NCBI RefSeq assembly: GCF_019795295.1
Contig: NZ_JAIMCG010000022.1
Span: forward strand, 1-64,000
DNA length: 64,000 nt
Origin: Cupriavidus sp. AU9028
Lineage (GTDB): Bacteria; Pseudomonadota; Gammaproteobacteria; Burkholderiales; Burkholderiaceae
Direction: 5' to 3'
A program made the position numbers and the translations under genes. Positions 1-14,311 of this stretch are shown piece by piece. The notes beneath the pieces are model-generated. The model saw only the letters and a list, made by a program, of their open reading frames with translations, was not told the DNA's origin and did no database searches. Each line of letters starts with the position of its first letter. Within the stretch, counting starts at the first letter, position 1.

Positions 1-3000
1 CGGCAAAGCGGCCGGCGGTAGCGGGCAGCGCTTCGCCGGCATAGTGGCGCAGCACTTCGCCGAGCAGCTGCGCGGTGCTCCAGCCATCGAGCAGCAGATG
101 GTGTACGGTCCAGACCAGATGGTGGCGTGCTTCGCCGGTGCGCAACAGCGCGAGGCGCATCAGCGGCGGGCGCTCCAGGTCGAAGCGCTCGGCCAATTGC
201 TCGGCGGCGAAGCGGTCCAGATCGTCTTGCCTGCTTTCGCGCCAGTCCTCGACGCGCACCGGCAGCGTGACGTCACGTGCGATCCACTGCAGCGGTTGTT
301 CGCCGCGATGCACGAAGCCGGCGCGCAGGCTGTCGTGCCGTGCCAGCGCGGCGTGCCACGCGGCGGTGAAGCGAGCAGGATCGAGCCCGTCGATATCGAC
401 GCGCAGCTGGTTGGTGTAGGCGCTGCCGTCCGGCGCATAGACGCTGTGGAACAGCATGCCGGCCTGCATCGGCGAGAGCGGGTAGAGATCCTGCAACCGG
501 GCCGGGTCCAGACCGAGCGCATCGAGCCCGTCCTGCGTCAGCCGTGCGAGCGGGAAGTCGGACGGCGTGACGCCGCTGGTGCCGCTGGCGCCGCTGGTGC
601 AATGCGCGATCAGCGCCTGCAATTCCTGCTGCAACGCATGGGCAATGCGCTGCACCGTGGCGCGGCGATGGCGAGCCAGACTGAAGGCCAGTGTCAGGCG
701 CAGCTGGCCATCGAATACCTGCCCGCTGACAGACAGCGGATGCGACAGCGGCGCCGACGGGTCCTGACTGCTGCCGGACGAATCGGGAGACGGCCGCCAC
801 GGCGAATCGGCGGCGAAGCTGCCGTCGAACTGGCCCAGATAGTTGAACACGACATTCGGCTTCGGTACGCCGGACAGCGCGGCCTGCTGCTGGGGCGTGC
901 CGAGCCGGCGCAGCAGTCCGAAGCCGATGCCGTCGCCGGGGACAGCGCGCAGCTGTTCCTTGACGGCCCGGATGGCGTCGCCGAGGTCGCCGGTGCCATC
1001 GAGTGCGACGGGATACATCGTGGTGAACCAGCCGACGGTGCGGCTCAGGTCGAGCGTGTCGTCGATGCCGGCGCTGCGGCCATGGCTTTCCAGGTCGATC
1101 AGCACCCGAGAACGTCCGGTCCAGCGGGACAAGGCCCGTGCGAGGGCGGTCAGCAGAAGATCGTTGACGCGAGTCCGGTAGGCCGCTGGGGCTCGCTGCA
1201 GCAGCGCCTGTGTCAGCTCGGCCGGCAGGGTCAGTGTCACGCTGTCGCGTTCGGCTACCGTCATGGCACCGCCGGCGTGGTCGCACGGCAGCGTTCCGTC
1301 GGCATCCTGCAGCGCCAGCCAGTAGGGCAGTTCGTCACTCCTGCGCTCAGTAGCAGCCCGCAGCGCCTGGGACCACTGCTGATACGACGCGGTCCGTGCC
1401 GGCAGCGACGGCGCCTGGCCGCTGGCACGCTGTCGGTACGCGGTGAGCAGGTCATCGATCAGCACCCGCCACGACACACCGTCGACCACGAGATGATGGG
1501 CGACCAGCAGCAGTTGCCAGCGCTCGCCCATCTGCAGCGCGACGGCGCGGAACACGGGGCCTTGCGCAAGATCGAGACTGCGCTGCGCGGCGTCGCAATG
1601 GGCGAGCCGTTCCTCCTCGGAGCGCGCTTCACGCGTCCATAGCGAATCGGGGCCGGCGTCTTCTGCATGGCGCTGCGTCCACTGGCCATCCTCCAGGAGG
1701 TAGCGCAAGCGCAGCGCATCGTGGTGGGCCACCAGGTCATGCAGCGCCATGGCCAGCGGCTGCAATTGCAACGGCTCGCGGCAATCCAGCAGTACCGACT
1801 GGTTCCAGTGATCGCGCCGCGCCAACGGCATGGCGAAGAAATCGGACTGGATCGGCAGCAGCGGCACGACGCCGGTGGGAGCGCTGCTTTCGCCCTGCGC
1901 ATCGACGCCGACCGCTTGCACCACGGCAGCCAGTTCCGCCAGCGTCTGCCGCTCGAACAGCTGCCGCGGCGTCAGCATCCAGCCGGCTGCACGCGCTCGC
2001 GCGACGATCTGCAGGCTGAGGATCGAATCGCCGCCCAGCTCGAAGAAGTTGTCGTTGCGGCCGATCTGCGGCAAGCCCAGCACCTCGGCCCAGATTTCGG
2101 CCAGCGCCGACTCCGCCGCGCCGGTGGGCGCGACGAATTCCTGGGCGCTGTCGAACGCCGGTGCGGGCAGTGCACGCCGGTCCAGCTTGCCGTTGGGCGT
2201 CAGCGGCAGCGCGTCGACGATGACAAAGGCGGCCGGCACCATGTAGTCGGGCAACTGAGCCGACAGGGCGGCACGAAGCTGCGCCACGTCGATAGCGGAT
2301 CCAGCGCAGGGCACGACGTAGGCCACCAGTCGCGCACCCGACGGGCCGTCCACCGCAAGCACGGCCGCGTTGCCGAGCCCCGGCTGCGCCATGATCCTGG
2401 CCTCGATCTCGCCCGGCTCGATGCGAAAGCCGCGGATCTTCAGCTGCTGGTCGATGCGACCGAGGTATTCGAGCTGGCCATCGGGCAACCAGCGCGCAAG
2501 GTCGCCGGTGCGGTACAGCCGCGCGCCTTCGGCCGCGAAGGGATCGGGCACGAAGCGCTCGGCGGTCAGCGCCGGCCGGTTCAGGTAGCCGCGCGCCAGC
2601 CCGTCGCCGCCGATATACAACTCGCCAGCGACGCCGGGCGGCACCAGGTTCATGCCGGCATCGAGCACCCGAATCCCGAGGTCGGGGATACGATCGCCAA
2701 TGGGACTGCGCGCGCCGCTGGCCGGGTCCAGATCGTCGAGCGTGATGGGGCGATAGGTGACATGCACGGTGGTTTCCGTGATGCCGTACATATTGACCAG
2801 CCGCGGCGACGCATCGCCGACGCGCTCCAGCCAGGGCCGCAGCGCCTGTGGGTCCAGCGCCTCACCGCCGAAAATGACATGGCGCAACGCCAGCGGCTCG
2901 TCGTAGATGTCCGGCTGCGCGATCAGCGCGCGGAAAGCGGACGGCGTCTGGTTCAGCACCGTCACCCGCTCCCGCCGCAGCAACGCGAGAAACTCCTGCG

Positions 3001-5194
3001 GCGTCCGGCTGACCAGCCACGGCACGATCACCAGCTGGCCGCCATGGCAAAGCGCGCCGAAGATTTCCCAGACGGAGAAGTCGAAGGCGTACGAGTGGAA
3101 CAGCGTCCAGACGTCGTCGGCACCGAAGCCAAACCAGCGCTGCGTCGCCGCGAACAGGCGGGACAGGTTGCCGTGCTGCAATTGCGCCCCCTTGGGACGG
3201 CCGGTGGAACCCGAGGTGTAGATCACGTATGCCAGATGGCCGGCGCGCACCTCCACTGCGGGAGGATGGTCCTGGACCTGCGCGTCGTCAGCGCCATCGT
3301 CGAGCATCAGTACTGGAAGGCCGTCGCGCTCGGGCAGCAGGTGCCGCAACGCGGGCTGGGTCAGCAGAACGGCTATGCCGCTGTCCTCGAACAGATAGGC
3401 CAGCCGTTCGGCGGGATAAGCCGGATCGAACGGTACGTAGGCGCCGCCCGCCTTGAGAATGGCAAGCAGGCCGACGATCATCTCCGGAGACCGCTCCACG
3501 GCGATGCCGACGCGCACCTCCGGCCCGACACCCAGCGCGACGAGGCGATGCGCCAGTCCGTTGGCGCGCCTGTCCAGTTCGCCGTAGGTCACCGTAACCT
3601 CGCCGAAGCGCAGCGCGATCGCGTCCGGACGCAGCGCTGCCTGCCGCTCGATCTGGCGGTGCACGGGCTCGCCGCCTGCCTCGCATGGCTGCGGCTTCCC
3701 GGCACGCTGCTGCAATGCCAGCGCAGCATGGTCGTCCGCATCCAGCGGGGCTGCATCGCGGCTGGCGAGCAGCGGCGTGGCCGTCCAGGGCAGGTCCGGC
3801 GCTTCCAGCATGCCCGCCAGCTGCGCCAGATAGTGCCGGAGCATCCGCTGCGCGGTGCGCTGCTGGAACTGCGAACAGTCGTACTCGAGATCGATCCGCA
3901 CGGCATCGGCCTGTGCCTGAACGTCGAGAATCAGGTCGAACTTGGCGCCCGTCGCGCTGGCGTCCACCGCATCCGTATGCACCCCGGGAAATGCCAGTTG
4001 CGCCCCTTCCGAACTGGCACGCCAGTTGAACATGACCTGGAACAGCGGGCTGCGCCCGGCATCGCGAGGAACCTGCATGCTGTCGAGCAGCGCTTCGAAC
4101 GGCAATTCCGCATTGGCCAGCGCACCCAACGTATCGGCGCGCACCTTTTCGCACAGGTTTCTTGCCGTGATGCCGGCAACGGTGCGGGCCGGATAGACAT
4201 GGGTGTTGGCAAAGAAGCCGACCACCTCGTCCAGCGAGGCGTCGTCGCGACCGGCATGCGGCACGCCGATGGCGAAATCGGACTGTCCGCTGTAGCGGCT
4301 GAGCAGCGCCTGCCATGCGGCCAGCAGCACGACGAAGGGTGTACAGCGCTGCGCGGCACAGAACCCGCGCAGCCGCGAGGACAGCGCCGCCGGCAGCGTG
4401 GCACCGACACGGCGGGCAATCTGCTTTCCGGTGGCGCGTTCCATCGGGATATCGGTGGGGAGCTGCAGCGCCGGCACATGGCTGCCCAGCTGCTGCCGCC
4501 ACCAGGCATGCTGCGAATCGAGCGCGCCGCTGTTCATCCTGTCGCGCTGCCGGCGCGCATGGCCGGCGAAAGACGCGGCAGGCGAGGGCAACCGTACCGC
4601 CTCGCCTGCCAGCGCCTGCGCATAGGCGCGGGCCAGATCGCGCGCGATGATGGCGTTCGACACCGCGTCCGAGACGATATGGTGCAGCGACAGCAGCAAT
4701 ACGTGATCGTACTCGGCACGCGCCACCAGCGTAGCGCGCAGCAGCGGAGCGCGGCTCAGATCGAAGGGACGCGCCGCCTCCTCGTCGATACGCGCGCGCA
4801 GCGGCGCTTCTCCGTGGGCAAGCACGGCATGCGACATCTCGAAGGCGGCTTCGGCATCGACGATCTGGCGCGGCAAGCCGTCGCCTGGACCTTCGCCTGG
4901 TACAAAACGCGTGCGCAGCGCGGGATGGCGCGCGATGACGCCACGAAAAGCCGCTTCCAGCGCCTGCCGGTCGAGACTGCCGCGCAGCACGAAGGCGCGC
5001 GTTTGGTTGTAGGCGGTGCTGTCCGGCTCGTACTGCAGCAGGAACCAGAGCCGTTGCTGAGAGAACGACAGTGGCGCGTCGCCGTGACCCGGATCGGCGT
5101 CGGCGAAGGCCAGCGCGCCGTCCTGATCGGCATCCTGTTCGAGCAGCAGGGCCAGCAGCGCCGCGTCGTGCGCGGAGGACGAGGATGACGTCAT
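1..5194 (-). CDS. Non-ribosomal peptide synthetase, C-A(Thr)-T-E-C..., 3' end outside window
   Basis: A reading frame starts at the ATG at 5194 and stays open to the left edge, giving 1731 visible residues. Domains in order: condensation (about 20-460; HHxxxDG motif reads HHIVSDA near 170), adenylation (about 490-990; YTSGSTGRPKG near 656), thiolation (GGDSI near 1058), epimerization (HHLVVDGVSWR near 1238), and a second condensation domain (LYPLSPMQ near 1571, HHLLLDGWS near 1697). The A-domain specificity residues read D-F-W-N-I-G-M-V-H, the known threonine code, so the E domain should give a D-configured Thr-type residue. The C domain after E has the look of a DCL type. The gene is last in view of a minus-strand operon, 36 bp after the preceding NRPS. 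Domain identity is firm; substrate and siderophore role are inferred. Confidence 0.93.
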   Translation of the reverse strand, partial: MTSSSSSAHDAALLALLLEQDADQDGALAFADADPGHGDAPLSFSQQRLWFLLQYEPDSTAYNQTRAFVLRGSLDRQALEAAFRGVIARHPALRTRFVPGEGPGDGLPRQIVDAEAAFEMSHAVLAHGEAPLRARIDEEAARPFDLSRAPLLRATLVARAEYDHVLLLSLHHIVSDAVSNAIIARDLARAYAQALAGEAVRLPSPAASFAGHARRQRDRMNSGALDSQHAWWRQQLGSHVPALQLPTDIPMERATGKQIARRVGATLPAALSSRLRGFCAAQRCTPFVVLLAAWQALLSRYSGQSDFAIGVPHAGRDDASLDEVVGFFANTHVYPARTVAGITARNLCEKVRADTLGALANAELPFEALLDSMQVPRDAGRSPLFQVMFNWRASSEGAQLAFPGVHTDAVDASATGAKFDLILDVQAQADAVRIDLEYDCSQFQQRTAQRMLRHYLAQLAGMLEAPDLPWTATPLLASRDAAPLDADDHAALALQQRAGKPQPCEAGGEPVHRQIERQAALRPDAIALRFGEVTVTYGELDRRANGLAHRLVALGVGPEVRVGIAVERSPEMIVGLLAILKAGGAYVPFDPAYPAERLAYLFEDSGIAVLLTQPALRHLLPERDGLPVLMLDDGADDAQVQDHPPAVEVRAGHLAYVIYTSGSTGRPKGAQLQHGNLSRLFAATQRWFGFGADDVWTLFHSYAFDFSVWEIFGALCHGGQLVIVPWLVSRTPQEFLALLRRERVTVLNQTPSAFRALIAQPDIYDEPLALRHVIFGGEALDPQALRPWLERVGDASPRLVNMYGITETTVHVTYRPITLDDLDPASGARSPIGDRIPDLGIRVLDAGMNLVPPGVAGELYIGGDGLARGYLNRPALTAERFVPDPFAAEGARLYRTGDLARWLPDGQLEYLGRIDQQLKIRGFRIEPGEIEARIMAQPGLGNAAVLAVDGPSGARLVAYVVPCAGSAIDVAQLRAALSAQLPDYMVPAAFVIVDALPLTPNGKLDRRALPAPAFDSAQEFVAPTGAAESALAEIWAEVLGLPQIGRNDNFFELGGDSILSLQIVARARAAGWMLTPRQLFERQTLAELAAVVQAVGVDAQGESSAPTGVVPLLPIQSDFFAMPLARRDHWNQSVLLDCREPLQLQPLAMALHDLVAHHDALRLRYLLEDGQWTQRHAEDAGPDSLWTREARSEEERLAHCDAAQRSLDLAQGPVFRAVALQMGERWQLLLVAHHLVVDGVSWRVLIDDLLTAYRQRASGQAPSLPARTASYQQWSQALRAATERRSDELPYWLALQDADGTLPCDHAGGAMTVAERDSVTLTLPAELTQALLQRAPAAYRTRVNDLLLTALARALSRWTGRSRVLIDLESHGRSAGIDDTLDLSRTVGWFTTMYPVALDGTGDLGDAIRAVKEQLRAVPGDGIGFGLLRRLGTPQQQAALSGVPKPNVVFNYLGQFDGSFAADSPWRPSPDSSGSSQDPSAPLSHPLSVSGQVFDGQLRLTLAFSLARHRRATVQRIAHALQQELQALIAHCTSGASGTSGVTPSDFPLARLTQDGLDALGLDPARLQDLYPLSPMQAGMLFHSVYAPDGSAYTNQLRVDIDGLDPARFTAAWHAALARHDSLRAGFVHRGEQPLQWIARDVTLPVRVEDWRESRQDDLDRFAAEQLAERFDLERPPLMRLALLRTGEARHHLVWTVHHLLLDGWSTAQLLGEVLRHYAGEALPATAGRFA

Positions 5195-5230
5195 GAATGC
5201 GATTCCGGATGAGGATTCAAGTGAGGCGGG

Positions 5231-8200
5231 TCAGGCGGGGCTGTCGACTGCGGTGCCGGCCGAGGCTCGCAGCGCGGCGCGCGCCTCGGGCGACATCGTT
5301 GCCAGTTGCCGTTGCAGCGCGGCCAGCGTTTCCAGGGCGGCGCGGTTGTCGGCCCGGGCGTCCAGCGCGCAGGCCAGCGCCGCGGCGCTGGGCGCATCGA
5401 ACACCACGGCCGGTGCGATCTCCAGCTTCAGCAGCTTGCGGATGCGGGCGACCAGCTTGATCACCAGCAGCGAATGCCCGCCTGCCTCGAACAGGTCATC
5501 CTGTACGCCCAGTTGCGGCGCCTCCAGCAGCTCGCGCATCTGGTCCAGCAGCAGCGCTTCCAGCGCAGTGGCGGGTTCGCGTCCCGGCGCTGCGTCGTCC
5601 CGGTGCGCGAAGGCTGACTGCATCAACGCCGCACGGTCCACCTTGCCGTTCGGCAGGCGGGGCAGCGACGCGACCGCGAACCACTGCGCCGGAATCATCG
5701 GTTCCGGCAGACGCTCGGCCAGCGCCTGGCGCAGCGCCTTGCGATGGGCGGCGGACAGTGGCACGTTGGACGGATCGTCGGGGACCAGCCATGCGGCAAG
5801 GCAGGGCGGCTCGCCGGGCATGACGAACGGCATGACCAGCGCCTGCCGCACGCCGGGCAATTTCGCCAGCGCATGTTCGATCTCGCCGCATTCGATGCGA
5901 AAGCCCCGGACCTTCAGCTGGCCGTCGGCGCGGCCGAGCAGTTCGATGCCGCCTTGCGGCAGGTAGCGGGCCCGGTCGCCGCTGCGATACAGGCGCTGGC
6001 CGGCACGCGTGGGGTGCGGCAGAAAGGGATCGTCTGGCGTGGCCGGGGTATGGCCCAGGGCGGTGCGGCCCAGATAGCCGTCGCACAACTGGGCGCCGCC
6101 AAGAACCAGTTCGCCGGTCTCTCCCGTTGCCGCGAGGTGGCCGGCCGCGGTGCGCACCTGCGCTTCGCAGTTCGCCAGTACGCGCGTCAGCGGCAGCGGT
6201 TCGCCGGTCAGCGACTGCGCGCTGCCGGCGTCATGAACGAGGATGCCGACGGTCGCCTCTGTCGGTCCATAGTGGTTGCAGACGCGCGCCTGCGGCGCAC
6301 GCTCGCGCAGACGCGACAGTAGCGCCGGCGAGGCCGCTTCGCCGCCGAGCACGATGACGGTACCCGCTGGCAGCGGCAGCGCGCCGCCGTCACCGTCGAT
6401 CAGTGCATCCAGATGGGAAGGCACGATCTTCAGGCACTGCACGCGCTCCCGGGCGAGGAAGGCGGCGAAGCTTGCGGCGTCGCGCATATCGCCTTCGTCC
6501 GCCACGCACAGGCATGCGCCATGCCAGAACGCCCCGAACAGCGTGGTGTTGCCCAGGTCAGCGGCGACGGTCGATGTCAGTGCGAACCGTTGGCAGGTGT
6601 CCAGCTTCAGCGCGTCGCCCGACGCGGCCGCGTAGTTCAGCAATGCACGGTGCGACACGGCAACGCCCTTGGGCGTGCCGGTCGAGCCCGACGTGTACAG
6701 GATGTACGCGGGCTGCGCAGCGTCGAGCGGAGGCAGGGCGCGGCTCGCGCCGGCTTCCGCCCCAGCTGGCGACCCTTTTGACCAACCATCGAGCGCCGCG
6801 ACATCGACATGGCGCGCGGGACCCTGCACGACTGGCAGGTGGGACGCGTCGGTCAGCACCAGCGCGGCCCCGGCGGCGCCAAGGATCGAAGCTCGCCGCG
6901 CGGCCGGCCAGGCCGGGTCCAGCGGCAGATAGGCGCCGCCCGCCCGCATCACCGCGAGCAGGGCCACCACGAGATCGGCGCTGCGGGGCAGCAACAGGCC
7001 GACCGGATCGCCGGGCTTCACGCCGAGCCCGATCAGGCGGGAAGCGAGCGCATCGACGCGGCGATTCAGTTCCCCGTAGTTCCATTGCAGGCCGGGCGCC
7101 GACAGCGCGGGCTCCAGCGGCCGCTCTCGGCCCCACTGCACGAGGCGGTCCGGCAGCAACGGTGTGCCGGCAACCAACGCCGGCACATGCATCGCCTCCG
7201 CACGCGCCGCGTCTGCGACGGTAGCCAGCGGCAGCGCTTCGATCGGCGTGTCCGCGTGCATGCGCAGCGTGCGCAGCAGAGTGGCGTACCCATCCAGCAG
7301 GCAGGCCATTGCATCGGCACGATAGCGCTGGGCGTCGTAGTGCAGCGTCATCTGCACCGCAGCGTCCGCTTCGCTGCTGCGGACCTCCAGCGCCAATTCG
7401 AACCCCGGCACCAGCGAGTCCACTGCCTGCACCCGCCACCGCAGCCCTGCCTGGTCTACAGCAGCTACATCGCTGGCCATCGCGAAGCCCACCCGGCCCG
7501 GCTGACCGGCGGCTGCGTCGGGCGGGCAGTGTTCGCGCCAGTCCAGATGCTGCTCGCATTGCCCGGCCAATTGCGCCAGCCATGCTGCAAACGGCGCGCG
7601 AGGGTCAGGGTCGATCGCCACGGGCAACACGGCTTCATAACGGCCAACGCTACCCGCCAGCGCCTCGAAATCGGCGCGGCAGTCGTGCTGCCAGCCGCCA
7701 CAGAATTCACCGGCCGGATCCATCCGTGCCAGCAGCAGCCACCAGGCGGCTTGCAGCACCACAGGCAGCGGTTGCCCCAGCGTGCCGGCCCAGTCGCGCA
7801 GTGCAGCAGCTTCGCCCGCTTCGAGAGGGACAGACTCGTTGGCAAGCGCAGCGGCGCCCGCAATGCCGCCCCGGCGCCACGGCAAGCGTGGGGCATTCAG
7901 TGTTGCAATGCGCTGCTGCACCTGAGCCCAGTATTCGCCGCCCGATTCCCGATTCTCCTGCGCCAGAGCCGCGGTCCAGTCCAGATAGTCGGCAAACGAA
8001 AGCGCGGAGTCGTCGCCCGGCAAGGCATCGGCGCAGGCTTGCGCCAGTTCACCGACCAACGTCTTCAGGCTGGCGCCATCGAGAGCGAGCGGATGGGCGG
8101 ACAGCGTCAACCGGTGCCGTTCGGGGCCGAGCGAGTCGAGCCTAGCCTGCAGGGAGGGTGCGGCGTCGCCAGGCCGGATGGCGTCGGCCAGCAGCGGCGG

Positions 8201-8449
8201 TACGTCAGCGAATTGCTGGCGCAGGCCGAGCAGGCCATCGACCTGGCCAAACACCAGTCCGCTGGCGGGATGCCGAGCGGCAATGGCGAGCAAGGCCTGA
8301 CGCAGGCGCTCGGGGTCGAGCACCCCGTCGATGGTGGCGGTCAGCGTCACGGGCAGCAATGCGGATGTGCCGCCTTGCTTTGCCAGCGCCAGTTGTTCGC
8401 GGCCCAGCATCTGCGCGTGCAGGGCGAAGTCGGACGTCGGAGCGTTCAT
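5231..8449 (-). CDS. NRPS C*-A(Asp)-T with degenerate N-terminal condensation-like domain
   Basis: The protein has 1072 residues. Residues 1-400 have a condensation fold, but the HHxxxDG motif reads HPLALDG (H119, P120, D124), so the usual catalytic second His is missing. The A domain (about 430-930) has YILYTSGSTGTPKG and specificity residues D-L-T-K-V-G-H-V-G, the known aspartate code. A carrier domain follows with phosphopantetheine serine at about 993 (GGHSLL). The start codon lies 3 bases after the stop of the upstream gene, so the two are probably translationally coupled. That upstream protein ends in a TauD/SyrP-like hydroxylase. A condensation-like domain with a lost catalytic His next to an Asp A domain resembles the 'interface' domains described for beta-hydroxyaspartate siderophores. 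That match is from memory of the family and is inferred. Confidence 0.94.
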   Translation of the reverse strand: MNAPTSDFALHAQMLGREQLALAKQGGTSALLPVTLTATIDGVLDPERLRQALLAIAARHPASGLVFGQVDGLLGLRQQFADVPPLLADAIRPGDAAPSLQARLDSLGPERHRLTLSAHPLALDGASLKTLVGELAQACADALPGDDSALSFADYLDWTAALAQENRESGGEYWAQVQQRIATLNAPRLPWRRGGIAGAAALANESVPLEAGEAAALRDWAGTLGQPLPVVLQAAWWLLLARMDPAGEFCGGWQHDCRADFEALAGSVGRYEAVLPVAIDPDPRAPFAAWLAQLAGQCEQHLDWREHCPPDAAAGQPGRVGFAMASDVAAVDQAGLRWRVQAVDSLVPGFELALEVRSSEADAAVQMTLHYDAQRYRADAMACLLDGYATLLRTLRMHADTPIEALPLATVADAARAEAMHVPALVAGTPLLPDRLVQWGRERPLEPALSAPGLQWNYGELNRRVDALASRLIGLGVKPGDPVGLLLPRSADLVVALLAVMRAGGAYLPLDPAWPAARRASILGAAGAALVLTDASHLPVVQGPARHVDVAALDGWSKGSPAGAEAGASRALPPLDAAQPAYILYTSGSTGTPKGVAVSHRALLNYAAASGDALKLDTCQRFALTSTVAADLGNTTLFGAFWHGACLCVADEGDMRDAASFAAFLARERVQCLKIVPSHLDALIDGDGGALPLPAGTVIVLGGEAASPALLSRLRERAPQARVCNHYGPTEATVGILVHDAGSAQSLTGEPLPLTRVLANCEAQVRTAAGHLAATGETGELVLGGAQLCDGYLGRTALGHTPATPDDPFLPHPTRAGQRLYRSGDRARYLPQGGIELLGRADGQLKVRGFRIECGEIEHALAKLPGVRQALVMPFVMPGEPPCLAAWLVPDDPSNVPLSAAHRKALRQALAERLPEPMIPAQWFAVASLPRLPNGKVDRAALMQSAFAHRDDAAPGREPATALEALLLDQMRELLEAPQLGVQDDLFEAGGHSLLVIKLVARIRKLLKLEIAPAVVFDAPSAAALACALDARADNRAALETLAALQRQLATMSPEARAALRASAGTAVDSPA

Positions 8450-8452
8450 CGT

Positions 8453-12994
<4,542 letters not shown>

Positions 12995-13080
12995 GCTCGG
13001 TTCTGGATTGACGGTGGACGTTCTCGGATGCGCTGGCGTCAGCAAGCGGTAGTGCGCGCCATGCTTGGCGCAGCGCTGGT

Positions 13081-13863
13081 TCAAGCGGGAAGGGACGGAC
13101 AGGGAACGAAGCGGCTGGCACGCTCGGGCAGCAGCGCGCCCGTGCGCTCGCACAGCGCACCGAGCCGGCGCAACAGTTCCGGCTGGCTCTCGTGCACGAA
13201 GAAGTGGCCGCCGGCGAACCAGTCCAGCGTATGGCCGGCGGCGCTCTCCAGCGCCCATGCCCGCAGGTCCGCTTCCCCGATGGGATCGTCGCGTCCGGCA
13301 AACACATGCAGCGGCAGCGGTAGCGGTGCAGCGTCGCCGCGGCGGAAGCTCTCGCAGACGCGGTAGTCGGCGTCGAGCACGTCCAGCGTCAGGCGCAGCA
13401 GTTCCGCATCGGCGAAGACCGCTTCGGGCGTGCCGCCGTGCTTGCGCAGCTCCGCGGTGAGGGCGGCGTCGCCACGCAGCCTGGCAAAACGGCGGGGGTC
13501 GCGCCGGCTCGGTGCGGCGCAGCCGGAAACCACCAGCCAGCGGGGCATGGCAAGTCCGCGTTGCCAAAGCAGATGACAGACACGCCAGGCCAGCAGTCCG
13601 CCCATGCTGTGTCCGAACAGCGCGAACGGCGCAGCTCCGGGTCTTTGCGTCGGCTTTCGCGTCAGCTGACGGCACAACTGGTTGGTCATATCGGCGGCCA
13701 ATGCGTCGAAATCGCGCAGCAGCGGCTCATCAAGCCGAGCTCCACGGCCTGGAGGCTCCAGCGGCACCAGCTCCACGCCGGCGGGCAAGGCCCGCCGCCA
13801 GCGCAGATAGGCCGTCGCACTGGCGCCGGCATACGGCAGGCAGAACAGCTGCAGCGCCGGCAT
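13081..13863 (-). CDS. Type II thioesterase of the NRPS operon
   Basis: This 260-residue alpha/beta hydrolase belongs to the external thioesterase family that removes misprimed acyl groups from carrier domains. It has FCLPYAGASA near the N-terminus, the nucleophile elbow GHSMGG (Ser86), an Asp in GRDDPIGEADLRAW and the His in FAGGHFFVHE. The ATG at 13863 was chosen over an upstream in-frame start because it sits two bases after the stop of the MbtH gene, giving tight coupling, and because the protein then begins MPALQLFCLP as family members do. The NRPS initiation protein starts 86 bases downstream. Confidence 0.93.
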   Translation of the reverse strand: MPALQLFCLPYAGASATAYLRWRRALPAGVELVPLEPPGRGARLDEPLLRDFDALAADMTNQLCRQLTRKPTQRPGAAPFALFGHSMGGLLAWRVCHLLWQRGLAMPRWLVVSGCAAPSRRDPRRFARLRGDAALTAELRKHGGTPEAVFADAELLRLTLDVLDADYRVCESFRRGDAAPLPLPLHVFAGRDDPIGEADLRAWALESAAGHTLDWFAGGHFFVHESQPELLRRLGALCERTGALLPERASRFVPCPSLPA

Positions 13864-13865
13864 GG

Positions 13866-14087
13866 TCAGGCATCCGCCCGCGTTTGCTCCTCCATGAAGC
13901 GGCGCAGGCTCAGCGGCCGCATATCGGTCCAGATGCGCTCGATATGGTCCAGGCACGCCTGCCGCTCCCCGCTGAAACCAGCGGGACGCCAGCCGCCTGG
14001 CACCGGCTTCCATTCCGGCCAGATCGAGTACTGCTCTTCATGGTTGACGAGGACGAGAAACGTGGCGTCGTCGCGGTCGAAGCTCAT
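13866..14087 (-). CDS. MbtH-like NRPS accessory protein
   Basis: The 73-residue protein has the MbtH signature: [12 protein letters not shown] (residues about 15-26) followed by VPGGW and a tryptophan in [16 protein letters not shown]. MbtH proteins bind NRPS adenylation domains and are often needed for their solubility and activity. It is the first gene of the operon, about 80 bases below a putative iron-starvation promoter, with a GGAAGC ribosome-binding site before the ATG. MbtH is the usual leading gene in beta-proteobacterial siderophore operons, which supports the siderophore reading. Confidence 0.96.
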   Translation of the reverse strand: MSFDRDDATFLVLVNHEEQYSIWPEWKPVPGGWRPAGFSGERQACLDHIERIWTDMRPLSLRRFMEEQTRADA

Positions 14088-14165
14088 GGCTTGCTTCCGT
14101 TCGAGGGTCGGTTGAAGTGCGAATCGCCCGCGCTGACATCGGCGCGGCGGTCATCCCTCTGTTCG

Positions 14166-14190
14166 ACGAAGCGCCTCGGGGAATATTTAG
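14166..14190 (-). promoter_or_regulatory. Putative iron-starvation ECF sigma promoter for the NRPS operon
   Basis: On the minus strand the sequence reads CTAAAT, 16 bases, then CGTCGAAC. TAAAT-N16-CGT is the arrangement of PvdS/OrbS-type iron-starvation promoters. The CGT element lies about 80 bases upstream of the MbtH start codon, a plausible leader length. No sigma-factor gene is visible in the window, so the assignment rests on motif and context. Confidence 0.6.
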
Positions 14191-14311
14191 AGGACGGAAG
14201 GTGAAGGCAGGGCGCGGAGGAAGGTGCGAGCAGAAGCGCCCGGGCATAAGGGCGGCTCTTGTATGATGGAAGATCTCGGCCACATCCCGCAGCGAGCCGC
14301 TGCATCCCCCA

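Noticed and set aside
12995-13675. N-terminal extension of the FAAL protein
   Set aside because: It overlaps the thioesterase gene in another frame and is Arg/Ala-rich without similarity to any domain. The FAAL fold starts at 12994.
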